Under the pieces are notes generated by a model. The model was not told the origin of the DNA and did not search any database. It worked only from the letters and a program-made list of their open reading frames with translations. Below, piece by piece: positions 15,329 to 23,357 of a stretch of 64,000 nt of DNA. The stretch is taken from IMG/VR virus record IMGVR_UViG_3300036398_003678, positions 1-64,000 of that record; one strand, written 5' to 3'. The translations under genes and the position numbers were made by a program. Every line of letters begins with the position of its first letter. The stretch's first letter is position 1. The DNA is from a virus.

Positions 15329-15541
15329 ATGAATCTTAGAGAGCGTTTACAAATACGCGGTTTAGTTAATCTAATCATTAGTGTTCTTGAGCGTTTGGTT
15401 AATTTAATAATCAAGCTATCTCCAAAACCTAAAATTGATAATCTTCCTGTAAATAAGCCTCATCGTCCTAAACCTCTTAAAAAAGTAGTTGACACTATAG
15501 ATAATATAGTTCCGTTACCTTGGAGAAAAAAAGATGAATAA
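15329..15541 (+). CDS. Hypothetical small basic protein, 70 aa
   Basis: The N-terminal half has an amphipathic hydrophobic helix (L-V-N-L-I-I-S-V-L-E-R-L-V-N-L-I-I). The C-terminal half is Lys/Pro-rich (K-P-H-R-P-K-P-L-K-K). AGGAG lies 7 bp upstream of the ATG. It overlaps the next gene by 8 bp. A membrane-surface protein is suggested; function unknown. Confidence 0.5.
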   Translation: MNLRERLQIRGLVNLIISVLERLVNLIIKLSPKPKIDNLPVNKPHRPKPLKKVVDTIDNIVPLPWRKKDE

Positions 15542-15848
15542 ACTAATTTGTTCAATTTTATTGGCTGGCATATTCTTTTCTTCTACAAGCTATTACGGGT
15601 CTACAACCGCCCCTGTTGTACTCGCAGGGGGCATTATTAAAAGTAAACATGCGGATGAGTCTCAAAAAAAATATAAAAGAAAAGATTGTCCGGTTTGCAA
15701 GGGTAAAGGATGGTATATAAGTGGTGACGGTATTAAAAGAGTAGATTGTGGCTATTGTGAATCAGAAAAAGGCCAGATGGCCCAAGCTCCAACTGCCTCT
15801 AATTGCCCAAATGGTATATGTCCTATCAATAAACCAAAGAGTAAATAA
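15534..15848 (+). CDS. Exported small protein with CxxCxGxG-type zinc motif
   Basis: Residues 1-20 look like a signal peptide (M-N-K-L-I-C-S-I-L-L-A-G-I-F-F). Later there is C-P-V-C-K-G-K-G (about residues 53-60) and C-G-Y-C (about 73-76), the DnaJ-type pair of zinc-binding knuckles, then C-P-N-G-I-C near the end. An exported cysteine-rich protein in a phage membrane cluster could act in the periplasm or cell envelope during lysis or superinfection exclusion (inference). It overlaps the upstream gene by 8 bp. Confidence 0.58.
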   Translation: MNKLICSILLAGIFFSSTSYYGSTTAPVVLAGGIIKSKHADESQKKYKRKDCPVCKGKGWYISGDGIKRVDCGYCESEKGQMAQAPTASNCPNGICPINKPKSK

Positions 15849-15850
15849 TT

Positions 15851-16249
15851 ATGGATAGTAAAGTTAAACTTAAAAATATTGCTATAAAAATATTAAATAA
15901 CACCAATTTGCCCAAAACAGATAATCATAGTTTTGATCCATTAACTATTTTAATGATAATTAGTATAACACTAACCGTTATTAGAATATTACAAGAATGC
16001 AATAAAAACAAACTAAGCAAAGAATGTTCAGCAGCAGACAAATATCAGCTGTACGGCGAACAAATTAAAGAATATAGTTTACGCAGGGGCTGGTTTACCA
16101 AAATGAGAATTAAGAAGGTTTTGCGAAAAGAAATGAAGCCAGATGATTACGCAAAGTATTCTTTATCTATCGTTAATTCTTTATTAGATACAGGAGCTGT
16201 TCTCACGGATGAAGATATTAAAACCTTAGTGGAGAATGCAAATGTTTAA
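15851..16249 (+). CDS. Single-span membrane protein, 132 aa
   Basis: A hydrophobic segment at about residues 29-46 (L-T-I-L-M-I-I-S-I-T-L-T-V-I) is followed by a basic cytoplasmic-type domain (R-R-G-W-F-T-K-M-R-I-K-K-V-L-R-K). It starts 2 bp after the previous stop and overlaps the next gene. Function unknown. Confidence 0.52.
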   Translation: MDSKVKLKNIAIKILNNTNLPKTDNHSFDPLTILMIISITLTVIRILQECNKNKLSKECSAADKYQLYGEQIKEYSLRRGWFTKMRIKKVLRKEMKPDDYAKYSLSIVNSLLDTGAVLTDEDIKTLVENANV

Positions 16250-16493
16250 TATATTAGTATGGTGTGTTTATGGATTGTTTGTAGGATCAATAGCCAAAAG
16301 CCTAGTCCCTGGAGACGAAAATTTTAACTTTACCAAAACTGTCGCTCTCGGAGTAGCAGGATCATATACTGGTGGAGCTATACTGTATTTACTAGGCAAG
16401 TATGATACTTTAAGCCCTGCTGGAATTTTTATGGGCGTGGCTGGATCTGTGGTTAGTTTGGTCGTATACAATAAGCTGATTCAAAGCAAATAA
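16242..16493 (+). CDS. GlsB/YeaQ/YmgE-family small membrane protein
   Basis: The start at 16242 is preferred because GGAG lies 7 bp upstream; an in-frame ATG at 16236 is too close. The 83-residue protein has three hydrophobic segments and the family pattern: G-L-F-V-G-S-I-A-K-S-L-V-P-G, then V-A-L-G-V-A-G-S-Y-T-G-G, and G-V-A-G-S-V-V-S-L-V-V-Y at the end. The family is called transglycosylase-associated, but its function is uncertain. In this lysis-like region an envelope-related role is plausible. Confidence 0.72.
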   Translation: MFNILVWCVYGLFVGSIAKSLVPGDENFNFTKTVALGVAGSYTGGAILYLLGKYDTLSPAGIFMGVAGSVVSLVVYNKLIQSK

Positions 16494-16500
16494 AACCGGC

Positions 16501-16528
16501 TTGCCTCTTGAGATGCTCATGGTATAAT
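16501..16528 (+). promoter_or_regulatory. Sigma-70 promoter with extended -10
   Basis: TTGCCT (16501-16506), a 16-bp spacer and TATAAT (16523-16528), with TGG directly before the -10 as an extended -10 element. The expected start of transcription is about 16535, only about 2 bases before the ATG of the dCMP deaminase gene, so the mRNA would be almost leaderless. Confidence 0.7.
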
Positions 16529-16536
16529 AGTGGATC

Positions 16537-17013
16537 ATGAAGCATCAACGACCCACATGGACGGACTATTTTTTAGGAATGGCTAAGGTTGTTTCGCAAC
16601 GTAGTCACGACCCACACACCCAACACGGATGCGTAATTACGGACAACAATCATAGGATTTTAGGTGTGGGTTATAATGGGTTTCCTAGAGGTTTGGACGA
16701 CGAAAAGCTACCAACAACTAGACCAGAGAAATATTCATGGATGGTCCATTCGGAAATCAATGCTTTGGCCAATTGTGTTGTTAGGCCAGATAAGGGAATA
16801 GCCTACGTGACGGGGCAATGCTGCAACAACTGTATCATCTCATTGTGGCAAGAAGGCATTGAAACTGTATATATGATAAATAGTCACGGAACCCATTTAT
16901 TTGATGAAGATGCGCGAAAAAGATTTGACACTTTTATAGCAATGAGTGGTATGAAAATTTTTTATATTGATCCAGATTTGAACTGGCTGAGACAAATACC
17001 CGGTGTATTATGA
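16537..17013 (+). CDS. Deoxycytidylate deaminase (dCMP deaminase)
   Basis: dCMP deaminase converts dCMP to dUMP, the precursor of dTMP. The 158-residue protein has the zinc site: H71-S-E73 (with H-S-E-I-N-A-L) and C96-N-N-C99. In most relatives the second motif is P-C-x-x-C, but here the Pro is replaced by Cys95. An HxDPxTQHG-type N-terminal motif and G-Y-N-G-F-P (about 45-50) also match. It opens the nucleotide-synthesis block and is followed by a small overlapping gene and nrdB. Confidence 0.87.
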   Translation: MKHQRPTWTDYFLGMAKVVSQRSHDPHTQHGCVITDNNHRILGVGYNGFPRGLDDEKLPTTRPEKYSWMVHSEINALANCVVRPDKGIAYVTGQCCNNCIISLWQEGIETVYMINSHGTHLFDEDARKRFDTFIAMSGMKIFYIDPDLNWLRQIPGVL

Positions 17014-17168
17014 TCTTACCTTGTTTTTATATTTCTCTCCTAGTATTTTTTTATAACGCCTATTCTGGTGACTCTATTATGATTGAGCAATCTTTTAAGT
17101 CAGTGGTAATACTAGGGTTATTAGCTAATATATATATCAAAACAGAAAGATCAATTTATGATTTTTGA
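17010..17168 (+). CDS. Small membrane protein, 52 aa
   Basis: An ATG at 17010 overlaps the deaminase stop (ATGA) and opens a 52-residue frame ending 11 bp inside nrdB. It contains two hydrophobic segments (about residues 2-15 and 31-41, V-V-I-L-G-L-L-A-N-I-Y). The overlap at both ends is typical of coupled phage genes. No homologue recognised, and with no separate ribosome site the gene is plausible rather than certain. Confidence 0.45.
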   Translation: MILPCFYISLLVFFYNAYSGDSIMIEQSFKSVVILGLLANIYIKTERSIYDF

Positions 17169-18129
17169 TGAACAAATTTCTAGAAAACCTGATCATTACC
17201 CTTGGACCCAGGACTTTATGGCAGCGATGCATAATGGTTTTTGGACTCATAAGGAATTTAATTTTAGTAGTGATGTTCAAGATTTTAAAGTTAACCTAAC
17301 CGAACAAGAACGTCAGATAGTAACCCGAGCCTTATCAACTATAGGTCAATTAGAAATTAGTGTTAAAAAGTTTTGGGCCAAACTAGGAGATAATTTGCCT
17401 CACCCTAGTATTAATGATATGGGATATGTTATGGCCAACGTTGAGGTTATTCATGGAGATGCTTACGAGAGACTATTGGAAGTGCTAGGTATAGATCATG
17501 CTTTTGATGATATTCTACAATTAGATATTATTAAGGGTCGCGTAAATTATCTACGCAAGCACCTTCACAAATTTCATGATAATAACAAAAAACAGTTCGT
17601 ATATTCTTTAATACTTTTTACCTTGTTTGTTGAAAATATTGCTTTATTCTCACAATTCTACACCATCAGCTTTTTTGGAAGATATAAAAACGCATTGAAG
17701 GACACCAACAAGCAAGTAGAATACACGTCAAGAGAAGAAAATCTTCATGCTATGATAGGTATTAAAATCATTAATACTATTAAAGAAGAATATCCAGAAC
17801 TATTCGATGATGAGCTAAAAGCAAAAATAGAACATGAAGCTAAGGACGCTATTAAGTATGAATGTCAAATTATAGAATGGATAGTTAATGGATATGATCA
17901 CGAAAAACTAAACTCCAACTTGCTGAAGGAGTTCATCAAGAATAGAATGAATGAGTCTTTAAAACAAATAGGTTATGACCATATTTTTGAAATAGATAAC
18001 ACAGAAATAGCTAAGACCACATGGTTCGATGAACAAGTTCTAGGAAATAATATGACAGATTTTTTCCATAGCAGGCCGGTGGAATACGCGAAAAACTCTC
18101 AGAGTTTTGATGTAGAAGACTTATTTTAG
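17158..18129 (+). CDS. nrdB: Ribonucleotide reductase class I, small (beta) subunit
   Basis: The beta subunit houses the di-iron/tyrosyl radical that starts reduction of ribonucleotides. In this 323-residue protein the ligands fit: E66, E96 and H99 in E-V-I-H-G-D-A-Y with the radical Tyr103, E159 in F-V-E-N, and E194 and H197 in S-R-E-E-N-L-H. A C-terminal tail (S-F-D-V-E-D-L-F) suits binding to the alpha subunit. It is followed 38 bp later by nrdA, the reverse of the common A-B order. Confidence 0.93.
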   Translation: MIFDEQISRKPDHYPWTQDFMAAMHNGFWTHKEFNFSSDVQDFKVNLTEQERQIVTRALSTIGQLEISVKKFWAKLGDNLPHPSINDMGYVMANVEVIHGDAYERLLEVLGIDHAFDDILQLDIIKGRVNYLRKHLHKFHDNNKKQFVYSLILFTLFVENIALFSQFYTISFFGRYKNALKDTNKQVEYTSREENLHAMIGIKIINTIKEEYPELFDDELKAKIEHEAKDAIKYECQIIEWIVNGYDHEKLNSNLLKEFIKNRMNESLKQIGYDHIFEIDNTEIAKTTWFDEQVLGNNMTDFFHSRPVEYAKNSQSFDVEDLF

Positions 18130-18167
18130 ATATAAACTTTTAAAGATTTAGCTAAGGAAAAATCAAG

Positions 18168-19820
18168 ATGAACAATAAGAAGTATTATTGGCTTAATTCG
18201 CATAGTAGAATTTTCTTAGAACGTGGTTATCTAAAAGAAGGTGTTACACCAGAAGTGAGGATTAGACAAATAGCCGAAACCGCAGAAACTATACTGAATA
18301 TCAATGGTTTTGCGGATAAGTTTGAGGACTATATGTCTAGGGGGTTCTACTCGTTGGCCACGCCGGTTTGGACTAATTTTGGTAATGACAGAGGACTGCC
18401 CGTGTCGTGCTTCAACTCCTATATTCCGGATACAATGGACGGTATATTGTATAAGGTAGCAGAGGTTGGAATGATGAGTAAATTAGGAGGTGGTACATCC
18501 GGATATTTTGGAGATCTAAGAGCCAGAGGCGTCAAGATTAGCGTAGGCGGAGAATCTAGCGGCCCTGTTCACTTTATGGAGCTATTTGACAAGGTAGCGG
18601 AAGTAGTTTCGCAAGGCTCGGCTAGAAGAGGGTCGTTTGCCGCGTATCTACCTGTTGAACATCCGGATATAGAGGAGTATTTGCAGATAAGATCCGAGGG
18701 ACATAATATTCAGAATATGAGTATAGCTGTAACCATTACAGACGACTGGATGAAGGATATGGTTGATGGGGATAAAGACAAGAGAAAAATCTGGGCAAAA
18801 ATAATTCAAAAAAGATTCGAAACTGGATATCCATATATTCTATTTTCAGATAATATAAATAATAACGCCCCACAAGCATATAAAGACAAAAGGCTTAAAA
18901 TAAAGAGTTCAAATCTTTGCTCAGAAATAGCCCTGTACTCTGATGAGGCAAATTCTTTTGTTTGTGTGCTATCATCATTAAATCTTCTGCATTGGGAAGA
19001 AATAAAGAATACAGACGCTATCGAAACAATGGTATATTTTTTGGATGCCGTTAACGAAGAGTTTATAAGAAAAACTGGTAACACACGATTTTTACAAGCC
19101 GCACATAACTTTGCTAAATCTCAAAGGGCTTTGGGTATGGGTGTTCTTGGATGGCATTCTTTGTTACAGTCTAAAATGATAGGCTTTGAATCTATGCAGG
19201 CCAAGTCTCTAAATACAGAGATATGGAAAACTATAAGGCAAAGAGCAGACAAGGCCTCTACTGAACTAGCGGGAATTTTTGGAGAACCGGAACTTCTAAA
19301 AGGATACAACAGAAGAAATGTGACAACCCTCGCTGTTGCACCAACCACTTCGAGTTCTTTTATATTGGGTCAGGTTAGTCCATCTGTAGAGCCTCTTAAT
19401 TCGAATTATTTTGTTAAAAAACTAGCAAAGGGTAGCTTTACATATAAAAATCCGTATCTTAAGAAATTATTAAAGGATAGAGATATGGATAAAGAAGAAA
19501 TATGGAAAGATATACTAGTCAGAGGCGGGTCTGTACAACATCTTACTTTCTTGACCAAAGAAGAAAAAGATGTATTTAAAACATTTGGAGAAATTAGTCA
19601 AAAAGAAATAGTGATTCAAAATATTCAACGACAAAAATATATAGATCAAGCAATTTCTCTTAATCTAATGATACCGCCAAACTGCCCAGCTAAAGAAGTT
19701 AGCGAACTACTGATATATGGATGGGAAAACGGCATTAAGACTTTTTATTATCAAAGGTCGTCAAATCCTGCACAAGAGTTAGCTCGTAGCATTCTAACGT
19801 GTAGTAGTTGTGAAGCATAG
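18168..19820 (+). CDS. nrdA: Ribonucleotide reductase class I, large (alpha) subunit, short form
   Basis: The 550-residue alpha subunit is about 200 residues shorter than typical NrdA. Catalytic residues are present: Cys81 (V-S-C-F-N), Cys251 and Glu253 (S-N-L-C-S-E-I), Cys266 (S-F-V-C-V-L-S-S-L-N-L), the radical-transfer pair in T-F-Y-Y-Q-R near residue 527, and a terminal C-S-S-C for re-reduction. The N-terminal ATP-cone, which shuts the enzyme off with dATP, is missing. That would free dNTP synthesis from feedback. TAAGGA lies upstream of the ATG. Confidence 0.93.
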   Translation: MNNKKYYWLNSHSRIFLERGYLKEGVTPEVRIRQIAETAETILNINGFADKFEDYMSRGFYSLATPVWTNFGNDRGLPVSCFNSYIPDTMDGILYKVAEVGMMSKLGGGTSGYFGDLRARGVKISVGGESSGPVHFMELFDKVAEVVSQGSARRGSFAAYLPVEHPDIEEYLQIRSEGHNIQNMSIAVTITDDWMKDMVDGDKDKRKIWAKIIQKRFETGYPYILFSDNINNNAPQAYKDKRLKIKSSNLCSEIALYSDEANSFVCVLSSLNLLHWEEIKNTDAIETMVYFLDAVNEEFIRKTGNTRFLQAAHNFAKSQRALGMGVLGWHSLLQSKMIGFESMQAKSLNTEIWKTIRQRADKASTELAGIFGEPELLKGYNRRNVTTLAVAPTTSSSFILGQVSPSVEPLNSNYFVKKLAKGSFTYKNPYLKKLLKDRDMDKEEIWKDILVRGGSVQHLTFLTKEEKDVFKTFGEISQKEIVIQNIQRQKYIDQAISLNLMIPPNCPAKEVSELLIYGWENGIKTFYYQRSSNPAQELARSILTCSSCEA

Positions 19821-19849
19821 TCTATTTAAATGAAGGAGTGAAAAAGGAT

Positions 19850-20215
19850 ATGGGAAATGTTTTTAAGGACCAAACAGATTTTATGGTGGCGTGTGATCAA
19901 ACAGTATGCGAATGGAATAAGTCCCAACTAGATATGTATCATGCTCTTATAAAAGAAGAGACCAAGGAACTACAAGAAGCATTTGACAATAGTGACAAGG
20001 TAGAAATACTGGATGCTCTTATTGATATAATAGTTGTTACAGTTGGAGCTATTAATAGCATGGGGGCTCATGGAGAAGGAGCTTGGGATGAGGTTATGCG
20101 GACCAATTTTGCTAAAATAGATACCTCAACTGGTAAGGTAAAAAAGAGATCCGACGGTAAAGTACTAAAGCCAGAAAATTGGCTTCCTCCGAAATTAGAT
20201 AGTTTTGTAATATAA
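19850..20215 (+). CDS. MazG-like nucleotide pyrophosphohydrolase
   Basis: The start at ATG 19850 has AAGGAG 11 bp upstream; GTG 19838 is an alternative. The roughly 121-residue protein has the all-alpha NTP-PPase metal site: E-E-T-K-E-L and E-I-L-D-A-L-I-D-I (E-E-x-x-E ... E-x-x-D pattern). It ends R-S-D-G-K-V-L-K-P-E-N-W-x-x-P, a tail common in phage members. It probably hydrolyses an (d)NTP to the monophosphate, in line with the RNR and deaminase next to it. Confidence 0.85.
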   Translation: MGNVFKDQTDFMVACDQTVCEWNKSQLDMYHALIKEETKELQEAFDNSDKVEILDALIDIIVVTVGAINSMGAHGEGAWDEVMRTNFAKIDTSTGKVKKRSDGKVLKPENWLPPKLDSFVI

Positions 20216-20220
20216 ACTAT

Positions 20221-20240
20221 GGTGTATTATATAGTTGCGT
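20221..20240 (+). promoter_or_regulatory. GGTGTAT element, candidate promoter
   Basis: GGTGTATTATATAGTTGC starts 55 bp before the phoH start codon, in the only gap between the nucleotide-synthesis block and the PhoH gene. It is an exact copy of the recurrent motif. Confidence 0.42.
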
Positions 20241-20275
20241 AAGTGGTTTGAAATACTCCTGACAAGGAACTCAAC

Positions 20276-21004
20276 TTGAAAAAAAATAATCGCAGCTCTA
20301 ATAAAAAAAAGAGCAAGGTCATTGATTTAACCAACGAAATCAATCCTAATGGTTACGCATACAGAAATAGATTAAAACCCAGAACAGAAAATCAAAAAGA
20401 GTATATTAGAACCGTAGCAGAAAACACGATAACCTTTTGTCAAGGACTTGCAGGTAGCGGAAAGACGCATATCGCCATAGGTATGGCGTTGGAGTATTTG
20501 CTTGACGAGAAAGTTAAAAAAATTATTATCACTAGACCCATTCTAGAGGCTGGTGAAAAGATAGGTTATCTACCAGGATCAGCAGAAGAGAAATTACATC
20601 CATATTTATTACCCATACTCGACGAAATAGACCATTTCATTTCACCAGCTCAATATGCCTCTTTAAGACTTAACAATAAAATAGAGGTAGTACCTTTAGG
20701 TCTAATGAGAGGACGTAATTTCCATAATTCTTTTATCGTTGCTGATGAGTGTCAAAATGCTTCTTATGAGCAGCTCAAGATGCTTATAACTAGAACAGGA
20801 CAGCATAGTAGGATGGTTTTAACTGGGGACGTAGCGCAATCCGATCTAAACAGACACTTACAGGGAGGGTTTATAAATATGATAAATGCCCTATCTGGAT
20901 TAGATGGTATAGGCTATTCCAAACTAGAAGCCGTGGACATAGTGAGAAATCCAATTATCTCACAGATTCTTGGAAGATTAGATTCGTATGAGAAACAGAT
21001 CTGA
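20276..21004 (+). CDS. phoH: PhoH-like ATPase
   Basis: The 242-residue protein has Walker A G-L-A-G-S-G-K-T (57-64), the R-P-I-L-E-A-G-E-K-I-G-Y-L-P-G signature (about 87-101) and Walker B with I-V-A-D-E-C-Q-N (about 158-165), then L-T-G-D-x-x-Q-S-D. PhoH proteins are predicted RNA helicase or nuclease-linked ATPases common in phages; the phage role is unsettled. The start is TTG, with AAGGA 7 bp upstream; no ATG fits before the P-loop. It overlaps the HNH gene by 17 bp. Confidence 0.9.
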   Translation: MKKNNRSSNKKKSKVIDLTNEINPNGYAYRNRLKPRTENQKEYIRTVAENTITFCQGLAGSGKTHIAIGMALEYLLDEKVKKIIITRPILEAGEKIGYLPGSAEEKLHPYLLPILDEIDHFISPAQYASLRLNNKIEVVPLGLMRGRNFHNSFIVADECQNASYEQLKMLITRTGQHSRMVLTGDVAQSDLNRHLQGGFINMINALSGLDGIGYSKLEAVDIVRNPIISQILGRLDSYEKQI

Positions 21005-21608
21005 AGCGAGAAACTGTCTTTTACTTAATGCTGATTTGCGTCCTTTAAGGATAATTCCTTGGCAAAAGGCGATAGTGTGGTCTATCAAATATGACCAAGA
21101 CTCAGATTATGGTATAGAAATTATACAATATCACAAAAATAAAAAAATACTGGGCGCATGTGGTAAGGAATATAAATTGCCGTCAGTGGCTAAATGTATA
21201 TCCTTTTTAAATTTGTATAATAAAAGAATCACTTTTTCTAAAGACAATATATTTATAAGAGACAATTATACTTGTCAGTATTGTGGTTTAAAATTACCGG
21301 CTTCTCAATTAACTAGAGATCATGTTGTTCCGCGTTCTAGGATAAAGAATAAAACAGATATTATATTAACAGACTGGTCTAATATAGTAACCTCTTGTGT
21401 GATTTGCAACGCTAAAAAAAGAGATAGAACTCCGCAAGAGGCCAATATGAAAATTTTAACTAAGCCCACAAGACCTACGTTTTCAGAAAAATACTTGCCT
21501 CTCTACAGGCATCTATCTATTATAGAAATGGACTGGCTCCCGTATCTTGGAAAGGTAATACCTAATGAAAATCAATCCACAGGATTTTATTCTCCAACAG
21601 AAAACTAG
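20988..21608 (+). CDS. HNH endonuclease
   Basis: The 206-residue protein has an HNH nuclease domain (about residues 95-150): C-Q-Y-C-G, L-T-R-D-H-V-V-P-R-S (His-centred beta hairpin), W-S-N-I-V-T-S-C and C-N-A-K-K. The two Cys pairs hold a structural zinc. The N-terminal 90 residues are like those of phage and bacterial HNH proteins that start L-L-L-N-A-D-L-R-P-L. It may be a free-standing homing enzyme or take part in recombination or packaging. It overlaps both neighbours. Confidence 0.85.
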   Translation: MRNRSEARNCLLLNADLRPLRIIPWQKAIVWSIKYDQDSDYGIEIIQYHKNKKILGACGKEYKLPSVAKCISFLNLYNKRITFSKDNIFIRDNYTCQYCGLKLPASQLTRDHVVPRSRIKNKTDIILTDWSNIVTSCVICNAKKRDRTPQEANMKILTKPTRPTFSEKYLPLYRHLSIIEMDWLPYLGKVIPNENQSTGFYSPTEN

Positions 21609-21990
21609 TGTAGAAGATCTTTTTTATACTCTCGAAGGAGAGCATGACGCTTTAGACGATCAGGGTTATCCCACGGTCGCCGGGTCTAAGTTAGACAGAG
21701 TTTTTGCTAAAGCTATATATGGTCGCAAGCCAAGAGAGCTTAAAATTAATAATGGCGTTAATAGGATATCTTACAGATACTATATTTTAGCCAATCCAGA
21801 AAAAATACCATACAACCCCAAAAAGCTTCATTCTGTAGAGAAAAAAGATAAGCTATCTTTCGTCAATAATGTTTGTAAAGAGGGATGGTCGTTTATAGAG
21901 GTTTCGAAAACAGCTTTTGATAAGTATCTGATGTTTTTGAAAACAAAAAATCTAAAATGGCTTAAAGAGACGCAAAGAGAACTTAAATAA
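21565..21990 (+). CDS. Conserved hypothetical protein, paralogue of the gene at 22663
   Basis: The 141-residue protein shares an ordered set of motifs with the product at 22663: Y-x-x-x-G-x-H-D near the N-terminus, P-x-V, A-K-x-I, Y-N-P in the middle and F-D-x-Y-L-x-F-L-x-T-K-N-x-x-W-L near the end. The two are clearly related and only one kilobase apart, pointing to a local duplication. No known family recognised. It overlaps the HNH gene by 44 bp. Confidence 0.6.
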   Translation: MKINPQDFILQQKTSVEDLFYTLEGEHDALDDQGYPTVAGSKLDRVFAKAIYGRKPRELKINNGVNRISYRYYILANPEKIPYNPKKLHSVEKKDKLSFVNNVCKEGWSFIEVSKTAFDKYLMFLKTKNLKWLKETQRELK

Positions 21991-22328
21991 TGCCCACCTA
22001 TACTTTTGTCTGTGAAGAATGTAAAAATAAATTCGAGCTTTTTTTTACTATCAAAAACTATATAGAGTCTCCAAAATGTGAATCTTGTGGATCACAACAA
22101 ACCTGTAGGTCTTATCAAGACGATTTAGCTGGAATGTGTGGTTCTGTTATTAAGGCCGATTCGGAACTCAAAACTATAGGAGATCTAGCTAATAGAAATA
22201 GAGATAGATTAAGCGCAGATCAAAAAAATCACTTATATCATAAGCACAATAACTATAAAGAAGACTTTCATTTAAAACTACCATCGGGAATGACACGAAT
22301 CGAAAAGCCTAAAAAATATGGACAATAA
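21990..22328 (+). CDS. FmdB-type zinc-ribbon protein
   Basis: The N-terminus P-T-Y-T-F-V-C-E-E-C, followed by C-E-S-C at about residues 30-33, is the CxxC...CxxC zinc ribbon of the FmdB family. The remaining 75 residues are helical and charged. Such proteins are presumed regulators or nucleic-acid binders. It starts on the last base of the preceding gene and overlaps the next by 11 bp. Confidence 0.72.
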   Translation: MPTYTFVCEECKNKFELFFTIKNYIESPKCESCGSQQTCRSYQDDLAGMCGSVIKADSELKTIGDLANRNRDRLSADQKNHLYHKHNNYKEDFHLKLPSGMTRIEKPKKYGQ

Positions 22329-22659
22329 AGAAAACCTACCAGATATAAGCCAAGAGCTGGTACAAAAACTAAACGATTTCTTTAATGACGATTTGACAGA
22401 ACACATACGTCATAACCAGTCGTCTAAGCAAGAAATGTTTGCCGATAAGAAGAGTACGGATGCTCCAAAAGAAATAGTTGTTAATCTTAAGACATATATA
22501 TATGAACAGAACGAAAAAGGGGAAACAACAGCACCCTCTAAAGTAGTAGAAAAAAACTTCTTCATTCCTGTGAAATCTACAGAAGATAGCGATTTAATAG
22601 TAGAAACTTTTTCTCAGAGAATATATGAATGTATAACACAGGGAGCCAAAGGACTTTAA
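22318..22659 (+). CDS. Hypothetical acidic protein, 113 aa
   Basis: The protein is unrecognised: an acidic helical N-terminus (residues 1-45), then beta-rich V-V-N-L-K-T-Y-I-Y and V-E-K-N-F-F-I-P-V. It sits between the two paralogous genes and shares their strand and spacing (3 bp before the next start). It is probably part of the same transcription unit. Confidence 0.5.
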   Translation: MDNKENLPDISQELVQKLNDFFNDDLTEHIRHNQSSKQEMFADKKSTDAPKEIVVNLKTYIYEQNEKGETTAPSKVVEKNFFIPVKSTEDSDLIVETFSQRIYECITQGAKGL

Positions 22660-22662
22660 TCA

Positions 22663-23040
22663 ATGCAAAATTTTTTATTTGAACAAACGCCCGATCAGCT
22701 ACCCGATGAAACAGTGTGCTATGGTATTCTTGGTACTCACGATAATATAGATGAGCACAATCTGCCTATTGTAAATCCAACGAATACTAAATTTATTTTG
22801 GCTAAAAAGATCTTGAAGACTAATGGAGACTATAAATTCTTAATCAGGATAAATACTGAGCACAAACTATATAACCCTTTATCTATTTATGGCAGAGAAA
22901 AAAGTGGACAATTATTATCAAATATTACTAGGTCAAATATAGAATATAGAGAAGTAAACTGTCGAGCATTTGATTTTTATTTGCGTTTTTTATCCACAAA
23001 AAACATAGCATGGTTATACAAAGCGGAAAGAGAGGTTTGA
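22663..23040 (+). CDS. Conserved hypothetical protein, paralogue of the gene at 21565
   Basis: The 125-residue protein matches the 21565 product across its length: Y-G-I-L-G-T-H-D-N-I-D, L-P-I-V, L-A-K-K-I, Y-N-P and F-D-F-Y-L-R-F-L-S-T-K-N. It lacks the longer loop in the middle of its relative. The pair could form a heteromer. Function unknown. Confidence 0.58.
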   Translation: MQNFLFEQTPDQLPDETVCYGILGTHDNIDEHNLPIVNPTNTKFILAKKILKTNGDYKFLIRINTEHKLYNPLSIYGREKSGQLLSNITRSNIEYREVNCRAFDFYLRFLSTKNIAWLYKAEREV

Positions 23041-23043
23041 TTT

Positions 23044-23352
23044 ATGGCTAGAGCAAAAAAAAGCAGTAAACTGGAATTACAAGAATACGCCTCACTATGG
23101 CTGCGTCACACAGGAATGAATGACGCCGAAATCAGTGATAAATTAGGCATAGATATAGACACTATTGCTGCGTGGACCAAGAGCAAGCAAAAGACTAAGC
23201 AGCGCCTAACTATTAATGAAACGGCTGGAAAAAAGAATAAAAGCGTTAGTATAATGACCATGGCAGCATCACAAGCCTCGGACGAATTACGAAAAGCTCA
23301 AAGTCAAACATCTCCTCGTAATAACAATTGTATTTTCAGACCAAACGACTGA
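23044..23352 (+). CDS. Helix-turn-helix protein, 102 aa
   Basis: Residues about 10-48 form a helix-turn-helix: the helix Y-A-S-L-W-L-R-H, then M-N-D-A-E-I-S-D-K-L-G-I-D-I-D-T-I-A-A-W. The rest is Lys/Gln/Ser-rich and probably disordered. It could bind DNA as a regulator or as a small terminase-like adaptor, but no terminase is nearby. It is three bases after its upstream neighbour. Confidence 0.62.
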   Translation: MARAKKSSKLELQEYASLWLRHTGMNDAEISDKLGIDIDTIAAWTKSKQKTKQRLTINETAGKKNKSVSIMTMAASQASDELRKAQSQTSPRNNNCIFRPND

Positions 23353-23357
23353 AAAGA

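Noticed and set aside
2581-20215. 2-aminoadenine (Z-genome) pathway
   Set aside because: GMP reductase and MazG are present but no PurZ-like adenylosuccinate synthetase or DatZ-like phosphohydrolase was seen in the window.
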